From the NCBI RefSeq assembly GCF_000204055.1, contig NW_006768795.1:921211-985210 (forward strand): 64,000 bases of DNA, given 5' to 3'. Positions within the stretch are counted from its first letter, which is position 1. Every line of letters begins with the position of its first letter. A program made the position numbers and the translations under genes. This document shows positions 63,861-64,000 of this stretch, one piece after another. The DNA comes from Melampsora larici-populina 98AG31. Taxonomy: Eukaryota; Basidiomycota; Pucciniomycetes; Pucciniales; Melampsoraceae. The notes below the pieces were generated by a model. That model worked only from the letters and a program-made list of their open reading frames with translations. It did no database searches and had not been told where the DNA came from.

Positions 63861-64000
63861 TAATTTCATAAGCCAGATTTTCTTTAGAAACTATTCACAC
63901 AGAGCCAATAAATGTGTCAAGACATGGAACTTCTTTTTAATGGCAAAACAACTGTTTCAAGGCAATGGTATTGGCTTGGCATTCAACAAAATTTATAACC
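63861..64000. other. No feature seen
   Basis: AT-rich end of the window with no ORF or repeat recognised. Confidence 0.3.

Noticed and set aside
1..64000. Bacterial or plasmid origin
   Set aside because: Spliceosomal introns with branch sites, an intron-containing tRNA, LTR and DIRS retrotransposons and hAT elements all indicate a eukaryotic, fungal nuclear genome.

Overview
The window looks like TE-dense nuclear DNA of a basidiomycete, most likely a rust fungus (Pucciniales). Reasons: genes with many short GT-AG introns, AT-rich intergenic DNA, a rust-type Tnp2-like transposase gene, a rust-type hAT family (WTTKGNHYAFVGA signature), DIRS, Copia and Gypsy elements, and lineage-specific secreted proteins. 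Species cannot be named from the sequence alone. All gene models are read by eye. Where I give exon coordinates, the splice sites are GT-AG (one GC-AG) and reading-frame phase was checked.

Layout. 1-4.0 kb: truncated DIRS-like retrotransposon (Gag, RT/RNase H with the RT palm deleted, tyrosine recombinase). 4.1-5.3 kb: unrecognised multi-exon gene with KRKK tail modules. 5.3-11.2 kb: mostly empty or decayed DNA. 11.5-12.3 kb: small secreted Thr/Pro/Lys-repeat protein, with a fragment copy at 14.4 kb and another at 29.7 kb. 15.1-25.7 kb: Tnp2-like transposase gene split by a very young Copia element (16426-22882, matching 863-bp LTRs, TSD GCAAA). 25.9-26.4 kb: two arrays of palindromic tandem repeats. 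27.0-29.1 kb: nine-exon gene with acidic repeats. 29.8-30.9 kb: two MITEs. 31.4 kb: intron-containing tRNA-Ala(AGC). 31.8-34.5 kb: complete GH85 endo-beta-N-acetylglucosaminidase gene. 37.4-38.3 kb: small protein kinase. 40.4-50.5 kb: complete hAT transposon (TSD GATGTTAT) with a Gypsy element nested in its 5' end (TSD GAGGC). 50.5-53.2 kb: two non-autonomous TIR elements. 53.8-56.2 kb: three-exon gene for a 725-residue secreted protein with basic clusters and a C-terminal DLN motif. 57.4-58.7 kb (minus): RRM-RGG-RRM protein, Sbp1-like. 60.6-62.2 kb (minus): decayed hAT transposase. 62.2-64 kb: repeats only.

The probable host genes (secreted repeat protein, GH85 enzyme, kinase, 725-residue secreted protein, Sbp1-like protein, tRNA) sit as islands between nested transposons. 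No biosynthetic cluster or operon-like unit is visible. The clearest results are two insertion histories readable to the base, a pattern of CGA-to-TGA stops in the Gypsy element that suggests C-to-T decay, a secreted protein with host-nucleus-effector-like signals, and repeated fragments of one exon of a secreted repeat protein bounded by a 14-bp inverted repeat.
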